The position numbers were made by a program, and so were the translations under genes. From Magnetospirillum aberrantis SpK (lineage in GTDB: Bacteria; Pseudomonadota; Alphaproteobacteria; Rhodospirillales; Magnetospirillaceae), in assembly GCF_011022235.1 (NCBI RefSeq), contig NZ_JAAIYP010000033.1:1-64000 (forward strand): a stretch of DNA of 64,000 nucleotides. The letters are read 5' to 3'. Under the pieces are notes generated by a model. It did not search any database, had not been told where the DNA came from, and was given only the letters and a program-made list of their open reading frames with translations. The first letter of the stretch is position 1, and each line of letters begins with the position of its first letter. Below, one piece after another: positions 40,114 through 50,097 of this stretch.

Positions 40114-43100
40114 TCACAATCCCTGGATGGCCTGAACCGTTTCCTCGAACGCCGATTCCATGGGCGGCAACAGGGATTCCGCCAGTTCGCCCTCGCCTCG
40201 GGCGCAGGCGGCCTCGATCTCGGCGCACAAGCGGCCGAAACGATAGGCGCCGGCCGAATTGCCCGCCCCCTTGGCGCCGTGGGCGGCCTCGCGCGCGGTC
40301 TCGATGTCTCCGGCTTCAAGGGCCGTGCGGGTTTCCGCCACCAGAGGCCGGGTGCTGTCGACGAACAACGTCAGCAATTCGCGGGCGTCGTCGGTGATCG
40401 ACCCGAAGATTTCGCGGATCGGGGTCAGGTCCAGCACCGGCAGCCGCTTATCGCCGGAAGCCGCGGGGACGGCGGCGATGGGGGCCGTGGGCTCGGGTTC
40501 CGGCCCCTCGCCCAGGCCGCGGCGGCGGCGCAAGGCCACGGCACGCGGCAACAGCTTGCGCATGGTGGCATCCAACTGCGCCAGATCGATGGGCTTGGCC
40601 AGAAAGGCGTCCATGCCGCATTCCTGGCATTTCTTGGCGGTGCCGGTCAGCGCGTCGGCGGTCAACGCCACGATGGGCATGCGGTTCAGCGTCTCCTGTT
40701 CCCAGGCGCGAACCCGTGTGGTCAGCTCGTAGCCATCCATTTCCGGCATATGGCAATCGGTCAGCAACAGGCCGTAATCGCGGATCTGCATGCGGTCCCA
40801 GGCTTCCAGGCCATTGCTGACGATCTCGATGGCGTAACCCAAACGTTCCATCAATCGGCGGATCACCACCTGGTTGGTCGGATTGTCCTCGGCCACCAGG
40901 ATCAGGGCGGCGGCGGCGGCGGCTTCCTCGATGCTGGGGGGGATGTAGGTTTCGTCGATGCGGCCGTGTTCTTCCTCGATGTCGTCCAGGAAACCACGGT
41001 TAGCGGCAGCCGCCACCGTGCGCCACAAGGTGCCGCGACGCACCGGTTTGGCAACCGTGCCGAACAATCCTGCCTCGCGGGCGTCGCTGGCCGCCGCCGA
41101 ATAGGCGGAATGGGGCGCCACCATGACGATGCGGGTCGGCGCCGCCGATCCCGCCGCCGCGAGCAAGGCGCGCGCCACCGACACCCGGAGCTTGAAATCC
41201 TGGGCACCGTCCATCAGCACCACGTCATAGCACCAGCCGGCCAGGGCGGCGGCCCGCACCGCCGCCAAAGCGCCATCGGTCGAGGCCACCACCGCCACCT
41301 GAGCCCCCAGATGGCCAAGGTATTGCCGCATGGCTTCGGCCGCCACCGGCCCCTCGGCCAGCACCAGGACGGCGACGCCGGCCAGATCCGGCCCCTGTTC
41401 CGGCCAGTCGGAAGCCACCTCGAGCGGCACGCTGAACCAGAAGGTCGAACCTTCACCCACCCGGCTGTCGACCCCGATCTCTCCCCCCATCATGGCCACC
41501 AGCCGGCGACAGATGGACAGGCCAAGCCCAGTGCCGCCATAGCGCCGGGCGATGGTGGCGTCGGCCTGAGTGAAGGGTTCGAACAACCGGGCCTGCTGCT
41601 CGTCGTCCAGGCCGATGCCGGTGTCGGTGACGGCGAAGCGCAGACGCAACGGACGCTGGCCGGGGTTTTCGGCCTCGATCGACAGCCGCACACAGCCTTT
41701 CTCGGTGAACTTGATGGCGTTGCCCGCCAGATTGGTGACGATCTGTCGAAGCCGTACCGGATCGCCGCGCAGACGCTCGGGCAAGGTCGGGTCCACATAG
41801 GTGATCAGGCCGACGCCCTTTTCCTGGGCGCGCGGGCTCATCAGTTCGGCCACTCCCTCGATCAGTTCGACCGGGTTCATCTCGACCGTCTCGAGATGCA
41901 GACGCCCCGATTCAATCTTCGAGAAATCGAGGATGTCGTTGATGATGGTGAGAAGGGCCGTGGCCGAATCGCGAATGACGCGGGCCATCTCCTTCTGCTC
42001 GGGCGGCAGATTCATTTCCTCGAGCAACTGCGCCATGGTCAACACGCCGTTCATCGGCGTGCGGATTTCGTGGCTCATGGTGGCGAGGAACAAGGACTTG
42101 GCCTGGCTCGCCTCTTCGGCCAGCCGCTTGGCCTCGGCCAATTGCGCCTCGCCTTCCTTGCGCTTGGTGATGTCGGTGGTGGACACGCAAATGGCAGGTG
42201 CGCCGTCCATCTCGATGGCGGTGGCCGACAACAGCGCCCAGAACTCGCCGCCGTCGCCGCGACGCATACGGCTTTCGAAATCGGCCAGATAGCCCTGGTT
42301 GCGCACCAGTTCGACCACACGCAAACGATCGTCGCCGTCGCCATAGAACAAGGCGGCGTCCATGCCCACCGCCTCGGCTTCCGACATCTGGTACAGTTCG
42401 GCCCAGCGCGGGTTGACGTATTGCAAGACATTGTCGCCCACTCGCGATATGGCCAAGGCCAAAGGCGAGGTGTCGAGGATGGTGCGCATACGCTGCTCGC
42501 TTTCCTTGAGCAGCTCGGACGATTCCTGCAAACGCGCCATGGCGTCCTGGAACACCACCAGTTCGCCAGCCATGTCGGCGATCTCGTCATTGCCCGAACG
42601 CGACACCCGCGTGGCGTAATCGCCCTGGACGATACGGTGCATGGCCGCCGCCAGCCCCGACAAACGCACCACGATGTTGCGGCCCAAATACAGCCACACG
42701 AACAGCAACGGCCCGAAGAAGGTGCCAAAGGCGATCAGGATCATGGTCCGCCGGCCGGCGGCCAAAGCTTCCTCCGCCGCGTCCTCGTTGGCGTGGGCCT
42801 CGGCCTCGGCCAGCCCGACCAGATGACCGGCGGCCGAGGCGGTGCGTGCCACCAGATCGCGGCCTTCCTCGTTGGCGGCGTCCAACCGCGCTTCGATCCC
42901 CAGGATCTGAACCCGCAACTCGAAGGCGTTATCAGGACCGGCCCCCAGGGCCACCACCTTGCGCGCCGCCTCGCGCAAGCCCTGTTCCGCCGCCCCCGAG
43001 GCTTCGGCCAGTTGGGCGACACGCCGGGTGTGTTCGTCGTAACCGTGGCGCACCCGCGCCAGGGAATCGTCGTCGGCCATGATGAACGACTGGCGCAACG

Positions 43101-43719
43101 CCGCCACCGCGTCCAGCAACAGCGAGATCGTCAATTCGTTGGCGCCGCGCACGTCACGCAGGGCAAGCAGACCGGCATCCAGGTCGCTGAGCGCCGACGC
43201 CATCCGCCGTTGACGTTCGAGCAATGCCAAACGGCGCTCCACCAGGACGTTGCGGCTGATCAGGTTGCCGCCGATCGCCGCCATCAGACCGCGCAATTCG
43301 TCCAACTGGCCCTGGCTCACGCCGATCCCGGCCATATTCTCGATCAACCCGCGCAAACGTTCCGATTGCTGCTGAAGGGCGATGAAATTGTTTTGCCGTT
43401 GAAGCTGGCTGCGGGACCCGTCAAGAGCCGGCGCCGCCGCCGCCAGCCGTGCCGTCGCCTCGGACAGCTTGAGCGCCGCCGACACGCTGGGCAGGTTGTC
43501 GCGTGTCACCTGAGCCAAAAGATGTTCGACGTGGGAATAGCTGAACCAAGCCAAGGCGCCGGCCAGCAAGGTCATGGCCGCCACGGTTCCCACCGCCACC
43601 AGAAGCTTGGCGCGGATACCGAAACGCCACAATCTCCCGCCGCCGCGCGGCGCGCCACCGTCGCCGCCAGCGGGCGCCGGGGGCTGCGCCTCGATCTGCG
43701 GATGCGTGGACGTGTTCAA
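40114..43719 (-). CDS. TorS-like hybrid sensor histidine kinase
   Basis: 1201 aa. Cytoplasmic Pro/Gly-rich N-terminus; membrane spans near residues 37-58 and 325-347 enclose a ~265-residue helical periplasmic sensor as in TorS. Then HAMP (~350-400), PAS (~415-530), HisKA with His550 in MSHEIRTPMNG, and HATPase (NLAGNAIKFTEKG, DTGIGL, GGTGLGLSI). A first receiver-like domain (~775-890) looks degenerate. The second receiver has Asp988 in LLTDCHMPEMDG. The Hpt domain has His1147 in AAHGAKGAGNSAG. The full relay His-Asp-His is present; the final partner is unknown, with the nearby single receiver an obvious candidate. Confidence 0.92.
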   Translation of the reverse strand: MNTSTHPQIEAQPPAPAGGDGGAPRGGGRLWRFGIRAKLLVAVGTVAAMTLLAGALAWFSYSHVEHLLAQVTRDNLPSVSAALKLSEATARLAAAAPALDGSRSQLQRQNNFIALQQQSERLRGLIENMAGIGVSQGQLDELRGLMAAIGGNLISRNVLVERRLALLERQRRMASALSDLDAGLLALRDVRGANELTISLLLDAVAALRQSFIMADDDSLARVRHGYDEHTRRVAQLAEASGAAEQGLREAARKVVALGAGPDNAFELRVQILGIEARLDAANEEGRDLVARTASAAGHLVGLAEAEAHANEDAAEEALAAGRRTMILIAFGTFFGPLLFVWLYLGRNIVVRLSGLAAAMHRIVQGDYATRVSRSGNDEIADMAGELVVFQDAMARLQESSELLKESEQRMRTILDTSPLALAISRVGDNVLQYVNPRWAELYQMSEAEAVGMDAALFYGDGDDRLRVVELVRNQGYLADFESRMRRGDGGEFWALLSATAIEMDGAPAICVSTTDITKRKEGEAQLAEAKRLAEEASQAKSLFLATMSHEIRTPMNGVLTMAQLLEEMNLPPEQKEMARVIRDSATALLTIINDILDFSKIESGRLHLETVEMNPVELIEGVAELMSPRAQEKGVGLITYVDPTLPERLRGDPVRLRQIVTNLAGNAIKFTEKGCVRLSIEAENPGQRPLRLRFAVTDTGIGLDDEQQARLFEPFTQADATIARRYGGTGLGLSICRRLVAMMGGEIGVDSRVGEGSTFWFSVPLEVASDWPEQGPDLAGVAVLVLAEGPVAAEAMRQYLGHLGAQVAVVASTDGALAAVRAAALAGWCYDVVLMDGAQDFKLRVSVARALLAAAGSAAPTRIVMVAPHSAYSAAASDAREAGLFGTVAKPVRRGTLWRTVAAAANRGFLDDIEEEHGRIDETYIPPSIEEAAAAAALILVAEDNPTNQVVIRRLMERLGYAIEIVSNGLEAWDRMQIRDYGLLLTDCHMPEMDGYELTTRVRAWEQETLNRMPIVALTADALTGTAKKCQECGMDAFLAKPIDLAQLDATMRKLLPRAVALRRRRGLGEGPEPEPTAPIAAVPAASGDKRLPVLDLTPIREIFGSITDDARELLTLFVDSTRPLVAETRTALEAGDIETAREAAHGAKGAGNSAGAYRFGRLCAEIEAACARGEGELAESLLPPMESAFEETVQAIQGL

Positions 43720-43864
43720 GGTTCCGGCCTCCCCCGGCTGAGGTCCATACTATGCCCGATGCCTGTTTGTCCGACAACCGGGTGAAGACCATACCCATGG
43801 GCAGGGGAGAGCCGGAACAGGGGGGAATTGCACCCAGGCCACCGCCTGTGCTAGGCCTCTTGCC

Positions 43865-45190
43865 ATGAGCCGCCGTCCCCACCGCCCCGCCACCGCGACG
43901 CCCCGCGCCAAGACTCCCGCCGACGCCCTGGCCCAGGCACAGCGTCTGGCCATGCTCCAACGTCTGGTCGAGGCGGAAACGCTTCTGGCGCGTTTCCCCG
44001 ACCATCCCGATTGCATCTTCCATCGTGCCTGCCTGCTGTCGTTGCTCAAGCGCTGGCCCGAGGCGGAACAGGGATTCGCCCGCATCCTGTCGCTGGCCCC
44101 CAACCACTTCGACAGCATGATGGGACTGGCCGGCGCCTTGGTCGAACAGAACCGCGCCGCCGAGGCGGTGCCGTTGCTGGACGCCGCCGTGCGCGTCAAG
44201 TCGGACCAGCGCACCCGTTATTGCCGCGGCATCGCCCTGGACGAGGCGGGACGGCACGAGGAAGGGGCCCGCGACCTGATGGCCGCGCGGGCCATGATGG
44301 TCGACTGGCTGGAAAGGCGAGACCTTGCCCCGGTCGAGGTCTACGTCCAGATCGCCAGGCGCTGCAACCTGCGCTGCGCCATGTGCGGGCACGAGGTGTG
44401 GAAGTCCAATTCCGGCTTCATGGAGCCCGAATTGTTCGATCGCGTGCTGGCCGAATGCGCCGCCAACAAGGTGAAGAAGCTGCATGTCCTGTCGGGCCAG
44501 GGCGAACCGCTGTTGCATCCCCAGGTGTTCGAGATGCTGGAGAAGGCGGTGGCTCAAGGACTGGAAGTGGGCATCGTCACCAACGGCACGCCCTTGACCC
44601 CGGAACGCTGCGAACGCCTTGCCGGCATGGGGCTGTCCTATCTCCAGTTCTCGTTCGCCGGCTGGGACAAGGAAAGCTACGAAAGTACCTATGTGGGCGC
44701 CAAGTTCGAGCGGGTGGTCGAGAACTTGAAGCGCATGTCCGACCTGACCCAAGGGTCGAAGACCAATTTCATGGTCAAGGCCGTGTGCTCGGGCGACAAC
44801 TGGGCGGAAGTGCGCGACCGCACCCGCGACTTCCTGGCCAAGCACGGGATCGAACGGGTGTTCACCGTGATCGCCAACAATTTCGGCGGCAACGTCCAGC
44901 ACGGCACCTTCTTCGAACGCCATGGCGTGTGGTCGCTGAAGGACCTGGAACACCAGCGCCGCATGCCCTGCCGGGTGTTCCTCAAGGCGGTTGGCGTATT
45001 CTGCGACGGCACGGTGACCGCCTGCGGCTGCTACGATTCCAACGCAGAACTGAAGATCGGCCACATCGCCGAACAATCGCTGGCCGACATCCGCAAGGGC
45101 GCCGAATTCCGCCGCATCCTCGACGGCTTCCGCCGGGGCGAGTTGGCGGACGTGCCCATGTGCGGCAAGTGCGACGACCCGTTCGGCTGA
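43865..45190 (+). CDS. TPR-radical SAM/SPASM fusion protein
   Basis: 441 aa. Residues ~20-145 are TPR-like repeats (LLARFPDHPDCIFHRACLLSLLKRWPEAEQGFARILSLAPNHFDSMMGLAGALVEQNRAAEAVPLLDAAV). Residues ~155-330 are a radical SAM barrel with the 4Fe-4S site Cys167/171/174 (RRCNLRCAMCG) and LSGQGEPLLHPQVFEML. The C-terminal SPASM-like region has CRVFLKAVGVFCDGTVTACGCYDSN and VPMCGKCDD, enough Cys for an auxiliary cluster. Reaction and substrate are unknown. It may modify a peptide or a sugar; no obvious precursor peptide is adjacent. Confidence 0.85.
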   Translation: MSRRPHRPATATPRAKTPADALAQAQRLAMLQRLVEAETLLARFPDHPDCIFHRACLLSLLKRWPEAEQGFARILSLAPNHFDSMMGLAGALVEQNRAAEAVPLLDAAVRVKSDQRTRYCRGIALDEAGRHEEGARDLMAARAMMVDWLERRDLAPVEVYVQIARRCNLRCAMCGHEVWKSNSGFMEPELFDRVLAECAANKVKKLHVLSGQGEPLLHPQVFEMLEKAVAQGLEVGIVTNGTPLTPERCERLAGMGLSYLQFSFAGWDKESYESTYVGAKFERVVENLKRMSDLTQGSKTNFMVKAVCSGDNWAEVRDRTRDFLAKHGIERVFTVIANNFGGNVQHGTFFERHGVWSLKDLEHQRRMPCRVFLKAVGVFCDGTVTACGCYDSNAELKIGHIAEQSLADIRKGAEFRRILDGFRRGELADVPMCGKCDDPFG

Positions 45191-45196
45191 ACGGAA

Positions 45197-46108
45197 CTAA
45201 ACCGGGAACCCCGCCTTTTCCAAGCGGCGAACCATGGCGTCCTCGGCCTCGAGGGTCAGATCGACCAGTGGCGGCCGGGTGATACGCCAGGCCTGGTCGC
45301 CGGTAGCCCGCGCCACCAGGGCCTTCAACGCGGCGATCAGCGGGAAATCCTGCATGGCGACGCGAAAGGCGGTCAGCGCCTCTTGCAACGTCTCGGCGTC
45401 GGGATCGCGCCAGCGTCGCACCAGTTCCACCATGGCCGCGCCGTTGACGTTGGCGTTGGCCGAGATGATGCCGGCACCGCCCTGCCGCAGCATGCGCAAC
45501 CCCAGCGCCTCGGTCCCGGTGAACACGTCGAAGCCGGGGAATGCCTTGCGCATGGCTTCCATGTTGGCGATCTCGCCGGAACTGTCCTTGATGCCGACCA
45601 CGATGCCGGGAAACGCCTTGAGCAACCGCTCGATCAACGGCAACGACAGAGGAACCCCCGATTGCTTGGGGAAATGGTAGAGATAGATCCTGAGCCGTGA
45701 ATCGGCCACCCGTTCGATCACCGAGGCATAGGCCCGGAACAATCCCTCGTCGGGAACACCCTTGTAATAGAACGGCGGCAGCATCAGGGCGCCGCCGCAA
45801 CCCACCGCCACCGCGTGCTTGGTCAACCGTACCGTGTCGGGCAGCGAACAAGTGCCGGTGCCCGCCATCACCCGGCCCATGTCGATGCCGCCGGCTGCCA
45901 GCGCGTCCAAAAGCGCCATCTTTTCCTCGACCGACAGCGAGTTGCCTTCGCTGGTGGTACCGAATGGCGCCAGACCGATGCCCAATTGGGTCAGAACCCG
46001 GCTGAAAGCGACGAAACGTTTGGTGTCGGGGTTAAGATCCCGGTCGAACGGCGTCAGCACCGGGGCCAGAACGCCACGAATCCGTTCATCCTTGATCGCC
46101 GCAGCCAT
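45197..46108 (-). CDS. DapA/NanA-family aldolase/lyase
   Basis: 303 aa, TIM barrel. The Schiff-base Lys174 is in VGIKDSSG, Tyr144 in IYLYHFPKQS, and the GTTSEG loop (~50-55) binds the carboxylate. GGFP-like stretch LMLPPFYYKG. Probably not true DapA, because HFP and YYKG variants are usual in catabolic paralogues (keto-sugar acid or hydroxybenzylidenepyruvate-type lyases). It ends 6 nt from the convergent radical SAM gene. Substrate unknown. Confidence 0.85.
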   Translation of the reverse strand: MAAAIKDERIRGVLAPVLTPFDRDLNPDTKRFVAFSRVLTQLGIGLAPFGTTSEGNSLSVEEKMALLDALAAGGIDMGRVMAGTGTCSLPDTVRLTKHAVAVGCGGALMLPPFYYKGVPDEGLFRAYASVIERVADSRLRIYLYHFPKQSGVPLSLPLIERLLKAFPGIVVGIKDSSGEIANMEAMRKAFPGFDVFTGTEALGLRMLRQGGAGIISANANVNGAAMVELVRRWRDPDAETLQEALTAFRVAMQDFPLIAALKALVARATGDQAWRITRPPLVDLTLEAEDAMVRRLEKAGFPV

Positions 46109-46281
46109 TGCTCAAGGTCTCCTCGTTGCCGAATGGCGCCAGGGTAACGCGGATTGCCCGTCTTGTGTAAGCACCAAGACCGCATGGCCCGGCCAAGCTT
46201 GCGATGTTGGCCGCCGCCATCGTTTCCGGGGAAACACAGACAGAGGTTGACAGTCCCCGTCCCGCTGGGCAGGGATAGGCC

Positions 46282-47499
46282 ATGTCCAATTCCCACCCAA
46301 CCGCGATCGTCATCGGTGCCGGCCCGGCCGGCCTGATGGCGGCGGAACATTTGGCCCTAGCCGGCGTGGCCGTCGAAATCTTCGATGCCATGGCGACACC
46401 GGCACGCAAGTTCCTGCGCGCCGGCATCGGCGGCCTCAACCTCACCCACTCGGAACCGCTGGTGCGTTTCGTCGCCCGCTACGGCGCCCAGGCGGAACGG
46501 TTCGGCCGCTGGCTGGCGGAATTCGGTCCCGAACAGCAACGGGACTGGGCTCGCGGTTTAGGCATCGAAACTTTCGTCGGCAGTTCGGGACGGGTGTTTC
46601 CCACCGACTTCAAGGCGGCGCCCCTGCTGCGCGCGTGGTTGCGACGGCTGGCGGAACAAGGCGTGCGGCTGCACACCCGCCATCGCTGGTTGGGCTGGGC
46701 TCCCGATGGCCGCTTGCGTTTCGCCACCCCCGAGGGCGAGGCGACCATCCAGGCGGACGCCACCGTCCTGGCGCTGGGCGGCGGATCATGGCCGCAATTG
46801 GGATCGGACGGCGGCTGGATGACGGTCTTGCAAGAGGCTGGGATCGAACTGTCCCCGCTGCGGCCGGCCAATTGCGGCTTCGACGTCGATTGGAGCGAGC
46901 ATTTCCGCGCCCGCTTCGCCGGCCAGCCGGTCAAGTCGGTGGGGCTTTCCGTCGCCGGCCACAGCCTCAAGGGCGAGTTCGTGGTGACCAGGACCGGTAT
47001 CGAGGGAAGCGCCGTTTACGCCCTGTCGGCACCGTTACGCGATGCGTGCCCCGACGCCAGGCTGATTGTCGACCTCAAACCCGACTGGAGCGTCGAGAAA
47101 CTGGCCGCCGCCCTGGCCCGCCCGCGCGGCAGCCGGTCGCTGTCGCACCATCTGGAACGCACCGCCGGATTGAAGGGAGTGACGGCCGGATTGCTGCGCG
47201 AAGGGGGCTTGTCCCTGCCCCAGGAGCCGGCGGCGTTGGCCCGGACGATCAAGGCGCTGCCCCTGACGCTGCGACGCCCACGCCCGTTGACGGAAGCCAT
47301 CAGCACCGCCGGCGGTGTCCGCTTCGACGCCCTTGACGACGACCTGATGACGAAGACCCGGCCGGGGCTGTTCATCGCCGGAGAAATGCTAGATTGGGAA
47401 GCCCCCACCGGCGGCTATTTGCTCACCGGCTGTTTCGCCACCGGCCGTGTGGCCGGTCTGGCCGCCGCCCGTTGGGTGAAATCAGTACACGCCCTTTGA
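46282..47499 (+). CDS. HI0933-like flavoprotein (TIGR03862-type)
   Basis: 405 aa. FAD Rossmann start TAIVIGAGPAGLMAAEHLALAGVAVEIFDAM, then KFLRAGIGGLNLTHSEP, the family's KxxxSGxGRCNxTN equivalent. VFPTDFKAAPLLRAWLRRL, LALGGGSWPQLGSDG, and the C-terminal FIAGEMLDWEAPTGGYLLTGCFATGRVAG. A cytoplasmic flavin-dependent oxidoreductase of unknown substrate. Its 3' end overlaps the convergent MBL fusion gene by 18 bases. Confidence 0.88.
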   Translation: MSNSHPTAIVIGAGPAGLMAAEHLALAGVAVEIFDAMATPARKFLRAGIGGLNLTHSEPLVRFVARYGAQAERFGRWLAEFGPEQQRDWARGLGIETFVGSSGRVFPTDFKAAPLLRAWLRRLAEQGVRLHTRHRWLGWAPDGRLRFATPEGEATIQADATVLALGGGSWPQLGSDGGWMTVLQEAGIELSPLRPANCGFDVDWSEHFRARFAGQPVKSVGLSVAGHSLKGEFVVTRTGIEGSAVYALSAPLRDACPDARLIVDLKPDWSVEKLAAALARPRGSRSLSHHLERTAGLKGVTAGLLREGGLSLPQEPAALARTIKALPLTLRRPRPLTEAISTAGGVRFDALDDDLMTKTRPGLFIAGEMLDWEAPTGGYLLTGCFATGRVAGLAAARWVKSVHAL

Positions 47500-50097
47500 A
47501 TTGAGGAAATGGCTGTAGCGCCGGTCGTCGGTGCAGATGTGGTTGACCAGCCAGTCCTTGAGAAAGGCCAACACCTCGGCGCTGTCGACATCCTTCTTGT
47601 CCGCCAGAAGCTGACGCATGTCGGCAAGCTGGTCGATCAGACGGGCATGGCGGGTCCGGTGGGTTTCGGTCTCGGGATAGGCATGGCGCAACATCAACGC
47701 CTCTTCCTCGCCGAAATGATACTTGGCGTATTCCGCCATGGCATCCATCAGCGACAGCACCTCGCTCAGATCGCGCCCGGAATCGGCGGCGTCCAGGATG
47801 GCGTTGGCCTGTTCGAACAGGCGGCGGTGCTGGGTGTCGAGACGAAGCACGTCCACGCGGTATTCCTCGTGCCATTGCAGCACGACGCGGCCCATGTGCT
47901 CGCCCTCGAAGATCGAGGTCATGCGCTTGCCCGAGGCCTCGAACAGCTTCCAGCGCACCGACGGAATGCCGGCCAGCAACGACGCCGGCACCAGGAAGAC
48001 GTGGGTGGGCTCCTGTGGTTTCAGGCGGAACATGCTGGGGGTCCAGAAAATGGCCAGTTCCTCGCCGAAGAAGTCGCCAGGCCCCAACACCTCGACCACG
48101 TGCTCGCCCAGGATGCGCGCCACCGAACCGGCCACCACCAAGGCCACCGCCTCGGGACCGATATCGATGGTTTCCCCCGCGTCGAAGCGGTGCAACGTCA
48201 TTTCCTTGGCGATACGGTTGAGCGTGCGGGTGGATACCACCTCGCCGAACAGCCACGTGCGTTGCAGGAAGTCGCGGTTCTCGAAAATGCGGGTGATCTC
48301 GCCCGACAGGTTGTTACGGCGCACGAATTCGCCATACAGCGAACACGGAATTTCCAGCGCCTTGACGAAGCCGATGGCGCGGTAGGTTTCCGACACCGCC
48401 GACCCGAACAACGCCGACAACTCGCCGATCATGGCGCCCGCCGACAGCACCGAACGGGCGCCGCCGTTCATGTGGATGGCCTCGACGCTGCCCGACAGCA
48501 ACAGGAAGATGGATTCCGCCGGCTGACGTTCCTTGACCAGGATGGTGCCAGGATTGAAGGTCACCACCGGGTTGTTCAGCAAGACCCTGATCTGGTGGTG
48601 GGCGATGTCAGGGAAATAACCCATGAGCAATTCATAGGCCGCCCGCCAGATGAAGTCGTGATTGGACGGAATGAGCACATCGACGGTGCCGAACGACGCG
48701 GTGGACCCGATGGCTTTCTGCGCGATGGTGTTGCGCAGGGCGGTATGGGCCAGGATGATCTTGCCCGAGGTGTCGTTGCGGAAGTCGTAGGCGTCGCCGT
48801 GGATCATGCCGCCGCCCACGTCCACCTTCTTGATGTCTACCGGGGTGGCGTAGTCGTCGACGATCCGGCTGTACAGCGCTTGGGTGATACCCGGCTGGCT
48901 TTCGTCGTCGGTTATGAAACCCTTGAGCACCTCGAGCCGGCAGATGTCGGCCAGATGGGCGTAAGTGCGGAACCCGCCTTCCCACAACGCGCGGAACAGG
49001 AACACCGTGGTCTCGACCGGATGGGGCGAGAACAGGGGCTTCACCTCAAGGCCTTCGATGTCGTTCCACTGGTCCTCGACCAGATCGTGGCATTCGAAAT
49101 AATCGGCGAAGGCGCCCGGTTCGATGGACAGCAGTGCCGCCAACTTACGTGCCACCGAGGCGCGGACCAAGGGCGTGGCGTAGTACTTGATGCGATGGTC
49201 GGCCCGGATCAGCGTGGTCAGACCGGAAAAATGGTCGTCGTGCGAATGGGTGTGGAAGATGCCGTCGATCTCGTTGACGCCGATCCCCAAGGCATCCAGC
49301 GTGTGCAGGATGTTGGGGCCGGCGTCGATCAGGTAGACACGCCCCTGGAACATCAGTACCGCGCCCATCGAGGCGCGGTTGATGTCCCACCCGTCGCCTT
49401 CACCGGAATGCACCACCGCGAAATATTCGCGCGGCATGTGGTAGAAGCCGAGCGGATAAGGACATTCGTATTGTTCGAAGGGTTGCAGATTGAGGTCGAC
49501 GGTCACCGAGGCGTCGCCATAGCTGAACTCGAACACGTTCAGGCGCAGCCGGCGCACGAACACCCCGTCGCGGATTTCGACTGCCTCGCCCTCGATGGCC
49601 TGGGTGTCGATCAGTTCCGAAGGATGGCAGATATGACCAAAAGCGAATTTCAGCTTGAGCCGCATGCGCTCGCGCGCCTGTTCCGGCGTGGCGCCGGCGT
49701 CGATCAGCTCTTCCTCGCTGATCAGACCGTAATTGCCGCGATAGATATACTGTAGTTGCGCCAGAACCTGCTCGGGCGAGCCGATGATCAACGGCCTGAC
49801 ACCGGTGTTGCCGGGATGGCCGGGAATGATCATACCCTGGCGATAAAGCATCTGGAGCACAGGAAACTCGCCCAGATTGGCGAAGGTTCCGTTCTGGACC
49901 ATGACGTCCGACAACAAGATGACGTTGGGGCCGGTCTCGAACGACACGCCCCCGTCCTCGGTCGGGGCGATCAAGCCCCTTTTCATCAAATGCTTCACCG
50001 CGTCCGCGGGACACCCGCACAGGACGCGGATGTCAGCTCCCGGCACCTCCACCCACCAGATGCCTGTGCTGACCTCGATCTTGCGAATCGATTGCAT
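47482..50097 (-). CDS. Metallo-beta-lactamase fold / two cNMP-binding / bacteriohemerythrin fusion
   Basis: 871 aa, cytoplasmic. Residues ~1-225 are a family-specific N-terminal region. An MBL fold follows with metal motif HSHDDH at 284-289 (FHTHSHDDHFSGL) and later IHGDAYDF and ILAHTAL. Two cyclic-nucleotide-binding-like beta rolls lie at ~505-600 (PGTILVKERQPAESIFLLLSGSV) and ~612-710. Residues ~740-865 are a hemerythrin with every diiron ligand: His757, His794, Glu798, His813, His817, His853, Asp858. The design suggests an oxygen- or NO-sensing, nucleotide-modulated hydrolase or diiron-centre enzyme. A role in taxis or signalling is inferred only. Confidence 0.88.
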   Translation of the reverse strand: MQSIRKIEVSTGIWWVEVPGADIRVLCGCPADAVKHLMKRGLIAPTEDGGVSFETGPNVILLSDVMVQNGTFANLGEFPVLQMLYRQGMIIPGHPGNTGVRPLIIGSPEQVLAQLQYIYRGNYGLISEEELIDAGATPEQARERMRLKLKFAFGHICHPSELIDTQAIEGEAVEIRDGVFVRRLRLNVFEFSYGDASVTVDLNLQPFEQYECPYPLGFYHMPREYFAVVHSGEGDGWDINRASMGAVLMFQGRVYLIDAGPNILHTLDALGIGVNEIDGIFHTHSHDDHFSGLTTLIRADHRIKYYATPLVRASVARKLAALLSIEPGAFADYFECHDLVEDQWNDIEGLEVKPLFSPHPVETTVFLFRALWEGGFRTYAHLADICRLEVLKGFITDDESQPGITQALYSRIVDDYATPVDIKKVDVGGGMIHGDAYDFRNDTSGKIILAHTALRNTIAQKAIGSTASFGTVDVLIPSNHDFIWRAAYELLMGYFPDIAHHQIRVLLNNPVVTFNPGTILVKERQPAESIFLLLSGSVEAIHMNGGARSVLSAGAMIGELSALFGSAVSETYRAIGFVKALEIPCSLYGEFVRRNNLSGEITRIFENRDFLQRTWLFGEVVSTRTLNRIAKEMTLHRFDAGETIDIGPEAVALVVAGSVARILGEHVVEVLGPGDFFGEELAIFWTPSMFRLKPQEPTHVFLVPASLLAGIPSVRWKLFEASGKRMTSIFEGEHMGRVVLQWHEEYRVDVLRLDTQHRRLFEQANAILDAADSGRDLSEVLSLMDAMAEYAKYHFGEEEALMLRHAYPETETHRTRHARLIDQLADMRQLLADKKDVDSAEVLAFLKDWLVNHICTDDRRYSHFLNSKGVY

